Made by a program: the position numbers and the translations under genes. A stretch of DNA of 13,013 bases. It comes from Rhodospirillales bacterium (GTDB lineage: Bacteria; Pseudomonadota; Alphaproteobacteria; UBA828). Shown here piece after piece: positions 6,790 to 13,013 of the stretch. Within the stretch, counting starts at the first letter, position 1, and each line of letters opens with the position of its first letter. The DNA is taken from positions 1 through 13,013 of the forward strand of contig JAPOPO010000500.1 in the NCBI GenBank assembly GCA_026712885.1. Reading direction: 5' to 3'. Below the pieces are notes generated by a model. That model did not search any database. It saw only the letters and a list, made by a program, of their open reading frames with translations, and was not told the origin of the DNA.

Positions 6790-7471
6790 CACGGCCTTCT
6801 TCCGCCGCTCACGCGCCGCCCAGGGGGGCGCCCCTGCCCGCCTGCTGGTCGGCCTCGGCAATCCCGGCGCCGATGCGGCCAGACATCGGCACAACGTGGG
6901 CTTCATGGCGCTGGACACGCTGGCGACGGCGCATGGCTTCGGCCCGTTCAAACGGCGTACGCGCTTCCAGGGCGAGATCGCCGATGGCCGTGTGGACGAC
7001 GAGCCGGTGCTCGCGCTCAAGCCACAGACCTACATGAACGAATCGGGCCGCGCCGTCGGCGCCGCCATGCGCTTTCACCGGCTCGAGCCGACGGCCGTAA
7101 TCGTCCTGCACGACGAGGTCGATCTCGCTGCCGGCAAGGTGCGGGCCAAATGCGGCGGCGGAGTCGCCGGCCACAACGGGTTGAGAAGCATCCGCGCCCA
7201 TATCGGTGCCGATTTCTGGCGGGTGCGGATCGGCATTGGCCATCCCGGCGATCGCGACCGGATGACCGGCCACGTGCTCTCTAGCTTCGGCGCGTCGGAC
7301 CGCACTTGGCTCGACCCGACCCTCGATGCCATCGTCGAAGCCTTCCCGCTGCTCATGGCCGGCGACGCCAGCGCCTTCATGAGCCGGGTGGCGATCCTCG
7401 CCCCACCGCCGGGATCGGGCCCGGCCCGGGCAAGCGGCGAGACGACGCCGGGAGCAATGGGTGGGGTTTAG
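6749..7471 (+). CDS. pth: Peptidyl-tRNA hydrolase
   Basis: Pth cleaves the ester bond of peptidyl-tRNAs released from stalled ribosomes and recycles the tRNA, acting in the cytoplasm. The family core begins with LLVGLGNPG (32-40), carrying the conserved Asn (N38). The catalytic His is H48 in RHNVG, the YMNESG motif gives N97, HDEVDL gives D122, and GHNGLRS gives N143, so the active site is complete. The only ATG/GTG/TTG in frame before the core is at 6749, lying inside rplY. It adds about 31 residues, ten of them Arg, unlike the family's normal start one to four residues before the core. The first 31 codons may therefore be untranslated, with a non-standard start such as CTG at 6842. The 3' end overlaps ychF by 11 bases. 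Confidence 0.93.
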   Translation: MPRRCRPRKARSRSTAFFRRSRAAQGGAPARLLVGLGNPGADAARHRHNVGFMALDTLATAHGFGPFKRRTRFQGEIADGRVDDEPVLALKPQTYMNESGRAVGAAMRFHRLEPTAVIVLHDEVDLAAGKVRAKCGGGVAGHNGLRSIRAHIGADFWRVRIGIGHPGDRDRMTGHVLSSFGASDRTWLDPTLDAIVEAFPLLMAGDASAFMSRVAILAPPPGSGPARASGETTPGAMGGV

Positions 7472-8564
7472 GTGCGGCATCGTGGGCCTGCCCAACGTGG
7501 GCAAGTCCACGCTCTTCAACGCGTTGATCGCGAGCGGCGCGGCCGAGGTCGGCAACTACCCCTTCTGCACCGTGGATCCCAACGTGGGGCGCGCGCCGGT
7601 GCCAGACCCTGCGCTTCACGAGGTCGCGCACCTCGCCGGCTCTCGTAAGGTCGTGCCGAGCGTGCTGGAGGTGGTGGATATCGCCGGCCTCGTTGCCGGC
7701 GCCAGCACGGGCGAAGGGCTGGGCAATCGCTTCCTGGGCCACGTGCGCGAAGTCGATGCCTTGCTCCATCTGGTTCGTTGTTTCGAGGACGATCAAGTGG
7801 CTCACTCCCCTGGTGCAGTCGATCCTCTGCACGACATCGCGTTGATCGAAACCGAGCTCATGTTGGCCGACCTCGAAAGCCTGGAGCGCCAACGCGAGGG
7901 AGCGATCAAGCGCGCCCGCGGCGGCGACAAGGAGGCGAAGGATCGGCTGGCGGCTATCGAACCGGCGCTTGCCTTGCTTGAAAGCGGCCGCCCCGCCCGC
8001 GCACTCGATCTGCCCGATGAGAAAGCAAAGCTCGAATTCTCGGCGCTCAACCTGCTGAGCGCGAAGCCTGTGCTCTATGTCAGCAACGTCGACGAAACGA
8101 ACGCGGCGACGGGGAACGCGATGTGCCGGGCCGTTGCCGCCCAAGCCACCGCTGTCGGCGCGGAGCAGGTTGTGGTCTCGGCCGCGATCGAGGCGGAGAT
8201 CGCGATTCTGGAGGATCGAGCGGAGAAGAGCGAATTCCTCGAAGCCCTCGGGCTCGAGGCGCCCGGCCTCGACCGTGTAATCCACGCGGGGCACCGCCTC
8301 CTAGGCCTGATCCGCTTCCTCACAGCCACCGAGACCGAAGCGCGCGCCTGGCCCATCCCCGAAGGCAGCACGGCGGTCGAGGCGGCCGGCCGCATCCATA
8401 CCGACTTTGCACGCGGCTTCATCTGCGCCGAGACCATCGCGGCCGGCGACCTGATCGCACTTGGCGGTGAGCAGGCGGCCCGCAGCGCCGGGCGTATGCG
8501 CCAGGAGGGGCGCTCCTACGTCGTGTGCGATGGCGACGTCATGCTGTTCCGCTTCAACGTCTGA
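7461..8564 (+). CDS. ychF: Redox-regulated ATPase YchF (OLA1/Obg family)
   Basis: YchF is a ribosome-associated P-loop ATPase of the Obg/TRAFAC class, linked to translation and to oxidative-stress responses. The 367-residue product has the G1 loop GLPNVGKST (9-17), NYPFCTVDPN (32-41) in switch I, the G3-type DIAGLVAGAS (73-82), and NVDE (209-212) in place of the NKxD motif of GTPases, the feature that gives YchF its ATP preference. A coiled-coil-like stretch spans about 130-175, and the C-terminal TGS-like domain ends in DGDVMLFRFNV. The start is GTG at 7461, with GGGAG at 7450-7454 at a good distance. It overlaps the pth stop by 11 bases. The pth-ychF pair is widely conserved. No missing residue is seen. 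Confidence 0.97.
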   Translation: MGFRCGIVGLPNVGKSTLFNALIASGAAEVGNYPFCTVDPNVGRAPVPDPALHEVAHLAGSRKVVPSVLEVVDIAGLVAGASTGEGLGNRFLGHVREVDALLHLVRCFEDDQVAHSPGAVDPLHDIALIETELMLADLESLERQREGAIKRARGGDKEAKDRLAAIEPALALLESGRPARALDLPDEKAKLEFSALNLLSAKPVLYVSNVDETNAATGNAMCRAVAAQATAVGAEQVVVSAAIEAEIAILEDRAEKSEFLEALGLEAPGLDRVIHAGHRLLGLIRFLTATETEARAWPIPEGSTAVEAAGRIHTDFARGFICAETIAAGDLIALGGEQAARSAGRMRQEGRSYVVCDGDVMLFRFNV

Positions 8565-8645
8565 CGCCCCTATGAGTGGCGCGCCTATGTCCCTTCTGCT
8601 ATGTGAAGTTCCAGCGCGCGGATGGGCGCGAAACGACGGAGGATC

Positions 8646-8652
8646 AGGGAGG
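8646..8652 (+). promoter_or_regulatory. Strong ribosome-binding site fixing the hydrolase start
   Basis: AGGGAGG stands eight bases before the ATG at 8661. An in-frame ATG at 8622 has no such sequence and would add a basic 13-residue leader without family support, so 8661 is preferred. The gap of about 96 bases after ychF shows no convincing promoter or terminator. Confidence 0.75.
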
Positions 8653-8660
8653 CACCCCCG

Positions 8661-9329
8661 ATGGGCGCAGTTGTTCAGTTGACCGCGGACGATGGTCACG
8701 TTTTCAACGCTTACCGCGCTGCGCCTGATGGCGAGCCGCGCGCGGGCCTCGTGCTCGTGCAGGAAATATTCGGAGTCAACGACCACATCAGAGGCGTCTG
8801 CGACGACTACGCGGCCCAGGGCTACCTGGTCCTTGCGCCATGCCTGTTCGATCGCAAGGAGGCGGGGATCGAGCTCGGCTACAGCGCTGAGACGGTCGAC
8901 GAGGGGCGCGCGCTCAAGGCCGATATCGGCTGGGAAGGCCCGGTCATGGACATCAAGGCCGGCGTCGATGCTCTCGAAGGCGCGCCGAAGGTGGTCGTGG
9001 TGGGCTATTGCTGGGGCGGCTCGCTCGCCTGGCTTGCTGCCTGTCGCCTGGAGATCGACGTGGCGATCGGCTACTACGGCGGCCAGATCATCGAGTTCGT
9101 CGGCGAGACGCCGGCCTGCCCGACGATGCTCCACTTCGGCACCGAGGACGCGGGCATCCCGATGGCGGACGTGGACGAAATAAAGACGACCCACCCCGAC
9201 GTCACGGTCCACGTCTATCAGGGCGCCGGTCACGGCTTCAACTGCGACCAGCGGGCCGACCATCATCCGGAGGCAGCCGCGCTCGCACGTGACCGATCCC
9301 TCGCCCACCTCGCTCGCTATATTGGCTAG
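8661..9329 (+). CDS. Dienelactone hydrolase family protein
   Basis: The 222-residue product is an alpha/beta-hydrolase of the dienelactone hydrolase (carboxymethylenebutenolidase) family, cytoplasmic, with a cysteine nucleophile. The triad is visible: C117 in GYCWGGS, D163 in GTEDAGIP, and H191 in GAGHGFN. E35 in VLVQEIFGVN corresponds to the conserved glutamate that activates the cysteine. Members hydrolyse lactones and esters; no aromatic-degradation genes lie nearby, so the natural substrate is unknown and a chloroaromatic pathway should not be assumed. It lies about 96 bases after ychF and nine bases before the phosphorylase gene, so it is probably co-transcribed with the latter. The start was chosen by the strong AGGGAGG. 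Confidence 0.9.
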   Translation: MGAVVQLTADDGHVFNAYRAAPDGEPRAGLVLVQEIFGVNDHIRGVCDDYAAQGYLVLAPCLFDRKEAGIELGYSAETVDEGRALKADIGWEGPVMDIKAGVDALEGAPKVVVVGYCWGGSLAWLAACRLEIDVAIGYYGGQIIEFVGETPACPTMLHFGTEDAGIPMADVDEIKTTHPDVTVHVYQGAGHGFNCDQRADHHPEAAALARDRSLAHLARYIG

Positions 9330-9338
9330 CGCGCGGCC

Positions 9339-10223
9339 GTGGCCGACCAGACCACCCCGGTCCGCCTCGGCGTCATCGGTGGCAGCGGCCTCTACGAAAT
9401 CGAAGGACTGAACGAGGTCGAGCGGATCGACGTCCGCTCCCCCTTCGGCACGCCGTCCGACTCCCTCCTCCTCGGCCGCCTCGCGGACACCGAGATGGTG
9501 TTCCTGCCGCGCCACGGCCGCGGCCACCCCCTGCCGCCAAGCGCGGTCGACTACCGCGCCAACATCGATGCGCTCAAGCGCGCAGGCGTGACCGACATCG
9601 TCTCGCTGAGCGCTGTGGGCAGCCTGCGCGAGGACATCGCGCCCGGCGACTTCGTGCTCGTCGACCAGTTCATCGACCGCACCGTCGCACGCGAGAAAAG
9701 CTTCTTCGGCACCGGACTCGCCGCCCATGTTTCCATGGCAGAGCCCGTCTGCCCTCGCCTCGGCGACCGCCTGCTGGCCGCCGGGCAGAGCCTGGGGCTC
9801 GGCATCGTCCGGGGCGGCACCTACCTCGCGATGGAAGGACCGCAGTTCTCGACGGTCGCCGAATCGGAGCTCTACCGGCAATGGGGCTGCGCGGTCATCG
9901 GCATGACCAACATGCCGGAAGCCAAGCTCGCCCGTGAGGCGGAGATTTGCTACGCGACGGTCGCCATGGTCACCGACTACGACTGCTGGCATACGGATCA
10001 CGCCGCAGTCACGGTCGAAGCGATCGTCCGAACCTTGCAGGAGAACGCCGCAGCCGCCCGCCGCCTAGTGGTGGCGTTGGCGGAAGCGCTCGCTGCCCAC
10101 CGCGCGCCCTGCCCTGCCGGCTGCGACCGGGCGCTCGAGAACGCGCTGATCACCGCGCCCGAAGCCCGCGATCCGGCGATGGTGAAGCGCCTGGACGCCG
10201 TTGCAGGCCGCGTGCTGGGCTAG
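9339..10223 (+). CDS. mtnP: S-methyl-5'-thioadenosine phosphorylase
   Basis: The 294-residue enzyme cleaves methylthioadenosine with phosphate to adenine and methylthioribose 1-phosphate, removing the by-product of polyamine synthesis and feeding methionine salvage. Motifs: VIGGSGLY (12-19) and PRHGRGH (57-63) for phosphate, LSAVGSLREDIAPGD (90-104), MEGPQFST (165-172), GMTNMPEA (188-195), and TDYDCWH (212-218). The two Asp residues of TDYDCW (D213, D215) match those that recognise the 6-amino group of adenine, which favours methylthioadenosine over inosine-type substrates. Methylthioinosine phosphorylase is the closest alternative. The start is a GTG at 9339, nine bases after the upstream stop and without an obvious ribosome-binding site. 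The adenine phosphoribosyltransferase gene often found next to it is absent. The TAG stop is shared tail to tail with folB. Confidence 0.9.
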   Translation: MADQTTPVRLGVIGGSGLYEIEGLNEVERIDVRSPFGTPSDSLLLGRLADTEMVFLPRHGRGHPLPPSAVDYRANIDALKRAGVTDIVSLSAVGSLREDIAPGDFVLVDQFIDRTVAREKSFFGTGLAAHVSMAEPVCPRLGDRLLAAGQSLGLGIVRGGTYLAMEGPQFSTVAESELYRQWGCAVIGMTNMPEAKLAREAEICYATVAMVTDYDCWHTDHAAVTVEAIVRTLQENAAAARRLVVALAEALAAHRAPCPAGCDRALENALITAPEARDPAMVKRLDAVAGRVLG

Positions 10224-10227
10224 CGGC
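10207..10227. other. Weak inverted repeat over the convergent stop codons
   Basis: GCCGC (10207-10211) and GCGGC (10223-10227) can pair across an 11-base loop; the loop and 3' arm include the shared CTAG. There is no T-tract on either side, so it is not a convincing intrinsic terminator. It is the only candidate structure between the convergent operons. Confidence 0.2.
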
Positions 10228-10612
10228 TCCGTTCCACCTCGACGCCCACGCCGTCCGCATCGGGGTAAAGGTCGAGCTTCTCGACCCGTACCCACACGCT
10301 ACGCACGCGACGATTGGCGAGGCAGAGCTCGACGATACGGTCAGCCAGGGTCTCAACCAGATTGATGTGGCCGCCAGCGATGATGGCGCGAATGCCGTCC
10401 ACGATGGTCTCGTAGGAGACGACGTTGGCGATGCTGTCCTCGATCGGCCCTTCGTCGTCCATGACCCGCACGCGGATGTTGATCCGCACCCGCTGCGTGC
10501 CGTGGCGCTCGTGCTCGTGAACTCCAATCGCGCAGGGCACGACGAGATCGCGGATCAGCAAGCAGCGCCGCGTGGCCGCGGACGGGTCGGGCGATTGCGT
10601 CTTCGCGCTCAT
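10220..10612 (-). CDS. folB: Dihydroneopterin aldolase
   Basis: FolB converts 7,8-dihydroneopterin to 6-hydroxymethyl-dihydropterin plus glycolaldehyde in folate synthesis (cytoplasm). The 130-residue product has GVHEHERHGTQRVRINI (30-46), SYETIVDGI (67-75) with the conserved Tyr (Y68), NLVETLADRI (84-93) with the pterin-binding Glu (E87), and VRVEKLDLYPDADGVGV (108-124) carrying the conserved Lys (K112). Length is slightly above the roughly 120 residues usual, owing to an N-terminal leader of about 15 residues. The start is ATG at 10612, overlapping the upstream dehydrogenase stop as ATGA; an open frame extends further upstream but lies within that gene. FolX-type epimerases are homologous and cannot be fully excluded. 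Confidence 0.88.
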   Translation of the reverse strand: MSAKTQSPDPSAATRRCLLIRDLVVPCAIGVHEHERHGTQRVRINIRVRVMDDEGPIEDSIANVVSYETIVDGIRAIIAGGHINLVETLADRIVELCLANRRVRSVWVRVEKLDLYPDADGVGVEVERSR

Positions 10613-11382
10613 TCCAGGATTTCTTTCCCCTGCGGCATCGCCCAGCCGAGGTGCTGACCGCTGTCCAGGGCGATCATCTGCCCGGTGAGCGCGCGCGCCG
10701 CAAGAATGAACCGTATGCCATCTGCGATGCCGCTCGGCGCGACGGGGCGCTTCAGCGGCGTGGCTTCGTACTGCGCTGCGAAGTGCTCGGCGCTCTGGCG
10801 CGCGCTCGGCAACGTCGGGCCGGGGCCGATGCCGTTGACCCGGATGCGGGGCGCAAGTGCCAGCGCGGCGGTCTGTGTGAGCGTCCAAAGCCCCGCCTTG
10901 CTCAACGTATAAGACATGAAGTGCGGCGTGAGGTTCCAGACGCGCTGGTCGAGCATGTTGACGATGCAGCCCTCGGCCTCATCCGGCAATTCCGCCGCGA
11001 ACCTCTGCATCAGCACGAAGGGCGCGCGCAGATTGACCGCCATGTGGCGATCCCAACTCGCGCGGCTCGCGCTCTGCAGGTCGTCGTAGTCGAAGGGCGA
11101 GGCGTTGTTGACGAGGCAGCCGAGCGGCCCGAGCGCATCCGTCGCCCGCGCCACCAGGGTCTCGACCTCGGCCTCTTCAGCGAGATCGGCCCTGAGCGCC
11201 ACTGCGCGGCCACCGGTGCTCTCGATGCCCGCGACGAAGTCTTTGGCTGCATCGCCCGATTCGCGATGATGCACCGCGACCGCCCAGCCGTCGTGCGCCA
11301 AGGCCTCGGCGATGACTCGACCGATGCGCGCCGCGGCCCCGGTGACCAGAGCCGCCCGCGGCATTGCGTCAGACATGGTCAT
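10609..11382 (-). CDS. SDR oxidoreductase, pteridine reductase/FolM-like
   Basis: The 257-residue NAD(P)H-dependent short-chain dehydrogenase resembles the pteridine reductase PTR1 and dihydromonapterin reductase FolM. The nucleotide motif is TGAAARIG (14-21), with Arg where ordinary members have Gly, the TGxxxRxG form typical of pteridine reductases. NNAS is at 92-95. The catalytic set D145 (NMLD), Y158 and K162 (YTLSK) has the same spacing as D181, Y194 and K198 of Leishmania PTR1. It could therefore reduce dihydropterins or dihydrofolate. Adjacency to folB, with an ATGA overlap, supports a pterin role. The start may be ATG 11382 or ATG 11376; AAGAG (plus-strand 11383-11387) is six bases before the latter but immediately next to the former. 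The gene follows the CBS gene by 14 bases. Confidence 0.82.
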   Translation of the reverse strand: MTMSDAMPRAALVTGAAARIGRVIAEALAHDGWAVAVHHRESGDAAKDFVAGIESTGGRAVALRADLAEEAEVETLVARATDALGPLGCLVNNASPFDYDDLQSASRASWDRHMAVNLRAPFVLMQRFAAELPDEAEGCIVNMLDQRVWNLTPHFMSYTLSKAGLWTLTQTAALALAPRIRVNGIGPGPTLPSARQSAEHFAAQYEATPLKRPVAPSGIADGIRFILAARALTGQMIALDSGQHLGWAMPQGKEILE

Positions 11383-11396
11383 CTCTTGCGTCCGAC

Positions 11397-11855
11397 CTAT
11401 CCGCTCGCCTCCCGCCGCATCGCTTCTTGCTCGTAGAAGCGAAAGACCATGTCGGTCAGCGTTACGAAGCCGACCGCCTCGTTGCCATCGACCACCACGC
11501 CGCGCGACAGGCCGAAACGGCCGAGCAGGCGGATCGCATACTTGATTTCCATGTCGGCGCTGATGGTGAGCACCGGCTTCGACATGATCTCGTAGACATT
11601 CACCCGGTCAGGCGAGCGGTTGTGTGCGATCACCTTGTTGGCGATGTCGGAGACCACGACCATGCCGTATTCGTCGCCCGGTCGGCGGCGCTCCACCACG
11701 AGCGAGTACACGTTGTTCTCGCGCATCAGCTCGAGGGCTTCGTGAACCGTGGCCATGCCGTTGATCGGGGCCGGCATGGGCGACATCACCGCGCGCACCG
11801 TGTTGAACTGAGCCCCCTGCTGCGCCGCCGTCGCCGTGCTTGCCTTGCTACTCAT
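11397..11855 (-). CDS. Two-CBS-domain protein
   Basis: The 152-residue soluble protein is built almost entirely of a CBS pair (Bateman module): CBS1 at about 19-80, with VRAVMSPMPAPI and GMVVVSDIANKVI, and CBS2 at about 86-145, with VYEIMSKPVLTISAD and AVGFVTLTDMVFRF. Such modules usually bind adenine nucleotides and regulate a partner protein. The first 18 residues are Ser/Ala/Gln-rich and probably flexible. There is no attached enzyme or DNA-binding domain, so it probably acts in trans; the neighbours (PII-like and DUF1538 membrane protein) are the obvious partners. Its ATG overlaps the PII-like stop as ATGA, with GAGG about nine bases before. Partner and ligand are inference. Confidence 0.9.
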   Translation of the reverse strand: MSSKASTATAAQQGAQFNTVRAVMSPMPAPINGMATVHEALELMRENNVYSLVVERRRPGDEYGMVVVSDIANKVIAHNRSPDRVNVYEIMSKPVLTISADMEIKYAIRLLGRFGLSRGVVVDGNEAVGFVTLTDMVFRFYEQEAMRREASG

Positions 11856-12202
11856 ATCTGGTCCTCGATCTCGTGCTTGATCTCGGCGATCTGATGGGAA
11901 AGACCGATCGCGTCTTCGATGGCAACCTGGAACGCGATTCCCGTCCCCGATTTCTCCTCGAATGCTGCCGCCGTCGCAATGCCTTCGAGAACGGCCCGGC
12001 TCATGTGCTCTTCGACCAGGAACAGCACAATGTCCCGTTGGCCGGTCAATCTCAAACCCAGAAACGTTTGCTCGGGCTCAAGTCCCTCGCCGCGGCAGCC
12101 GGTGATAATTGTAGCACCGGTCGAGCCGCTGCGACGGCCAGCGTGGAGGACGGCTTCGGTTTCGCCGGAATCCACCAGCGCCATGATGAGTTTGAAGCGC
12201 AT
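11852..12202 (-). CDS. PII-like signalling protein, divergent
   Basis: The 116-residue protein has the size and pattern of the PII (GlnB/GlnK) superfamily: MRFKLIMALVDSGETEAVL for strand 1 and helix 1, GATIITGCRGEG (29-40) entering the T-loop, DIVLFLVEEHMSRAVLEGI (57-75), and a B-loop-like EKSGTGIAFQVAIEDAIGL (83-101). The T-loop region lacks the uridylylated tyrosine context of GlnB (no Tyr anywhere) and the canonical GHTELYRG sequence, so it is not a classic nitrogen regulator. It ends in a charged tail, EIKHEIEDQI. AAGGAA is about seven to eight bases before the ATG. It lies three bases after a DUF1538 membrane gene, a recurrent partnership, as in GlnK-AmtB and SbtB-SbtA, where PII-type proteins gate a membrane transporter. 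Ligand (ATP, ADP or other) is unknown. Confidence 0.82.
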   Translation of the reverse strand: MRFKLIMALVDSGETEAVLHAGRRSGSTGATIITGCRGEGLEPEQTFLGLRLTGQRDIVLFLVEEHMSRAVLEGIATAAAFEEKSGTGIAFQVAIEDAIGLSHQIAEIKHEIEDQI

Positions 12203-12205
12203 CGT

Positions 12206-12994
12206 TCAGGTTCCTTTCCCGGATGATCGACGCCTGCGCAGGGCAGTGAGCGCCGACGAAAGCTGAGCGAAACCCAGCACCGCGATGACGGCGAAGACGC
12301 ATGCAAATGCGATGAGGCCGAAGCCGTCGAGCATCGGAGTACGCCCCGGCACATTGGCGGCGAGGCCGAGGCCGAGTGCTGCCACCAGCGGCACGGTCAC
12401 GGTCGACGACGTGACGCCGCCTGAATCGTAGGCGAGCGAAATGATGCTGCGCGAGGCGAAGATCGTCAGAACGATCACGAGCGCGTAGGCGGACATGAAC
12501 AGGTAGTGCAGCGGTATCCCGGTGACGATGCGGACGGTCCCCACGCCGACGCCCACGGCAACACCCACAGCAACAGCAATCCGCAGGCCCCAGGGGCTGA
12601 TCGTCCCGCCCGAGACGGTGCCAGCCTTGCGCGCGACGGCCATGAGCGACGGCTCCGCGATGGTGGTGCCGAAGCCGATGGCTGCCGCAAACGCGTAGAT
12701 CCAGCCATAGTCGAGCCAGTGAGCGGTCGCGCCGGCCGCAAGGCCGAGAAACGTCGGGTCGGTCAGTTGCGCAGCCATGGTCTTGCCGAGGGGGAAGAGC
12801 GCTTCCTCAAGCCCGATGAGGAAGAGCACGAGCCCGACCACGACATAAGCGAAGCCGACGACGATCCGACCGAGATTCGCCGGGCGCTGGCGCAGGACGA
12901 CAATCTGGAAGAAAAGCACAAGACAGATCAGCGGCACGATGTCGCGCACCGTGTCGAGGCCGACCGACGGCAGAACGATGAGAATATCTACCAT
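12206..12994 (-). CDS. DUF1538 family integral membrane protein
   Basis: The 262-residue protein is rich in glycine and hydrophobic residues, with about seven predicted membrane spans (near 18-34, 43-62, 97-113, 136-156, 163-180, 198-213 and 223-243). It matches the DUF1538 family by IGFGTTIAEPSLMAVA (106-121) and YDSGGVTSSTVTVPLVAALG (189-208), which resemble two transporter-like re-entrant or gating segments, one per half. The function of the family is not established; a channel or transporter is inferred from topology and from its PII-like and CBS neighbours. The chosen ATG at 12994 has AAGGG seven bases upstream. The frame is open to the right edge, so a longer product is possible, but a TAA in another frame at 13008-13006 looks like the stop of a preceding gene, perhaps a second DUF1538 copy. 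Confidence 0.85.
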   Translation of the reverse strand: MVDILIVLPSVGLDTVRDIVPLICLVLFFQIVVLRQRPANLGRIVVGFAYVVVGLVLFLIGLEEALFPLGKTMAAQLTDPTFLGLAAGATAHWLDYGWIYAFAAAIGFGTTIAEPSLMAVARKAGTVSGGTISPWGLRIAVAVGVAVGVGVGTVRIVTGIPLHYLFMSAYALVIVLTIFASRSIISLAYDSGGVTSSTVTVPLVAALGLGLAANVPGRTPMLDGFGLIAFACVFAVIAVLGFAQLSSALTALRRRRSSGKGT

Positions 12995-13013
12995 GCCCTG
13001 ACCCTTTACCCCG

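Noticed and set aside
5887..7020. Minus-strand open frame of 377 codons opposite prs, rplY and pth
   Set aside because: Antisense to three essential, motif-complete genes; composition is Arg/Asp/Ala-rich with no domain.
8572..8682. Small frame starting at ATG 8572 between ychF and the hydrolase gene
   Set aside because: No ribosome-binding site, overlaps the strong start of the hydrolase gene, and the product has no recognisable feature.
8301..10001. Long open frame on the minus strand (566 codons) opposite ychF, the hydrolase and mtnP
   Set aside because: It lies antisense to three well-supported genes, spans their boundaries, and its His/Asp/Arg-rich product has no recognisable motif. Such frames are expected in GC-rich DNA because stop codons are rare.
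1..13013. Search for mobile elements, CRISPR arrays, tRNA/rRNA, toxin-antitoxin pairs or defence genes
   Set aside because: Nothing supporting any of these was seen; no direct-repeat arrays, transposase motifs or composition shift. Only visual reading was possible, so short or divergent elements could be missed.

Overview
The window looks like chromosomal DNA of an alphaproteobacterium, most likely a Rhodospirillales-type lineage. The evidence is the high GC content (by eye about two thirds, not computed), the strong G/C preference at third codon positions, and the gene order lgt / NDUFAF7-type methyltransferase / pgeF / lipoprotein / prs / rplY / pth / ychF, which I recognise from that class. 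Neighbouring hopanoid genes fit the same group. Genes are tightly packed, with many ATGA or similar overlaps. I see no insertion sequence, phage gene, CRISPR array, tRNA or rRNA, and no base-composition break suggesting recent transfer.

Region 1 (1-958, plus strand) is the end of a hopanoid/squalene operon: the last 27 codons of a probable hpnC overlap a complete hpnD. The usual third gene, hpnE, does not follow. Region 2 (about 1003-8564, plus) is one long housekeeping run. Lgt (lipoprotein lipidation), a MidA/NDUFAF7-type methyltransferase, PgeF, a possible 26-residue membrane microprotein and a large lipoprotein with two tandem copies of one fold are coupled by overlaps. After a gap of about 107 bases with a promoter-like element come PRPP synthase, ribosomal protein bL25, peptidyl-tRNA hydrolase and the YchF ATPase. 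Region 3 (8661-10223, plus) holds a dienelactone hydrolase family enzyme and a methylthioadenosine phosphorylase.

Region 4 (10220-12994) is a minus-strand operon that meets region 3 tail to tail, with both stop codons sharing one CTAG. In transcription order it encodes a DUF1538 membrane protein, a divergent PII-like protein, a two-CBS-domain protein, a pteridine-reductase-like short-chain dehydrogenase and dihydroneopterin aldolase. The first three look like a membrane transporter or channel with two small nucleotide-sensing partners. The last two belong to pterin/folate synthesis. The five genes are separated by 14 bases at most and three of the four junctions are 3 bases or overlaps, so they are probably co-transcribed.

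The DUF1538-PII-CBS module is the best candidate for a poorly characterised system here. The gene families are individually known; its physical linkage to pterin enzymes is the unusual point. The rest is well-conserved housekeeping DNA with a few points of detail: an unusual pth start, a hairpin on the lgt ribosome-binding site, and a repeat-built lipoprotein.
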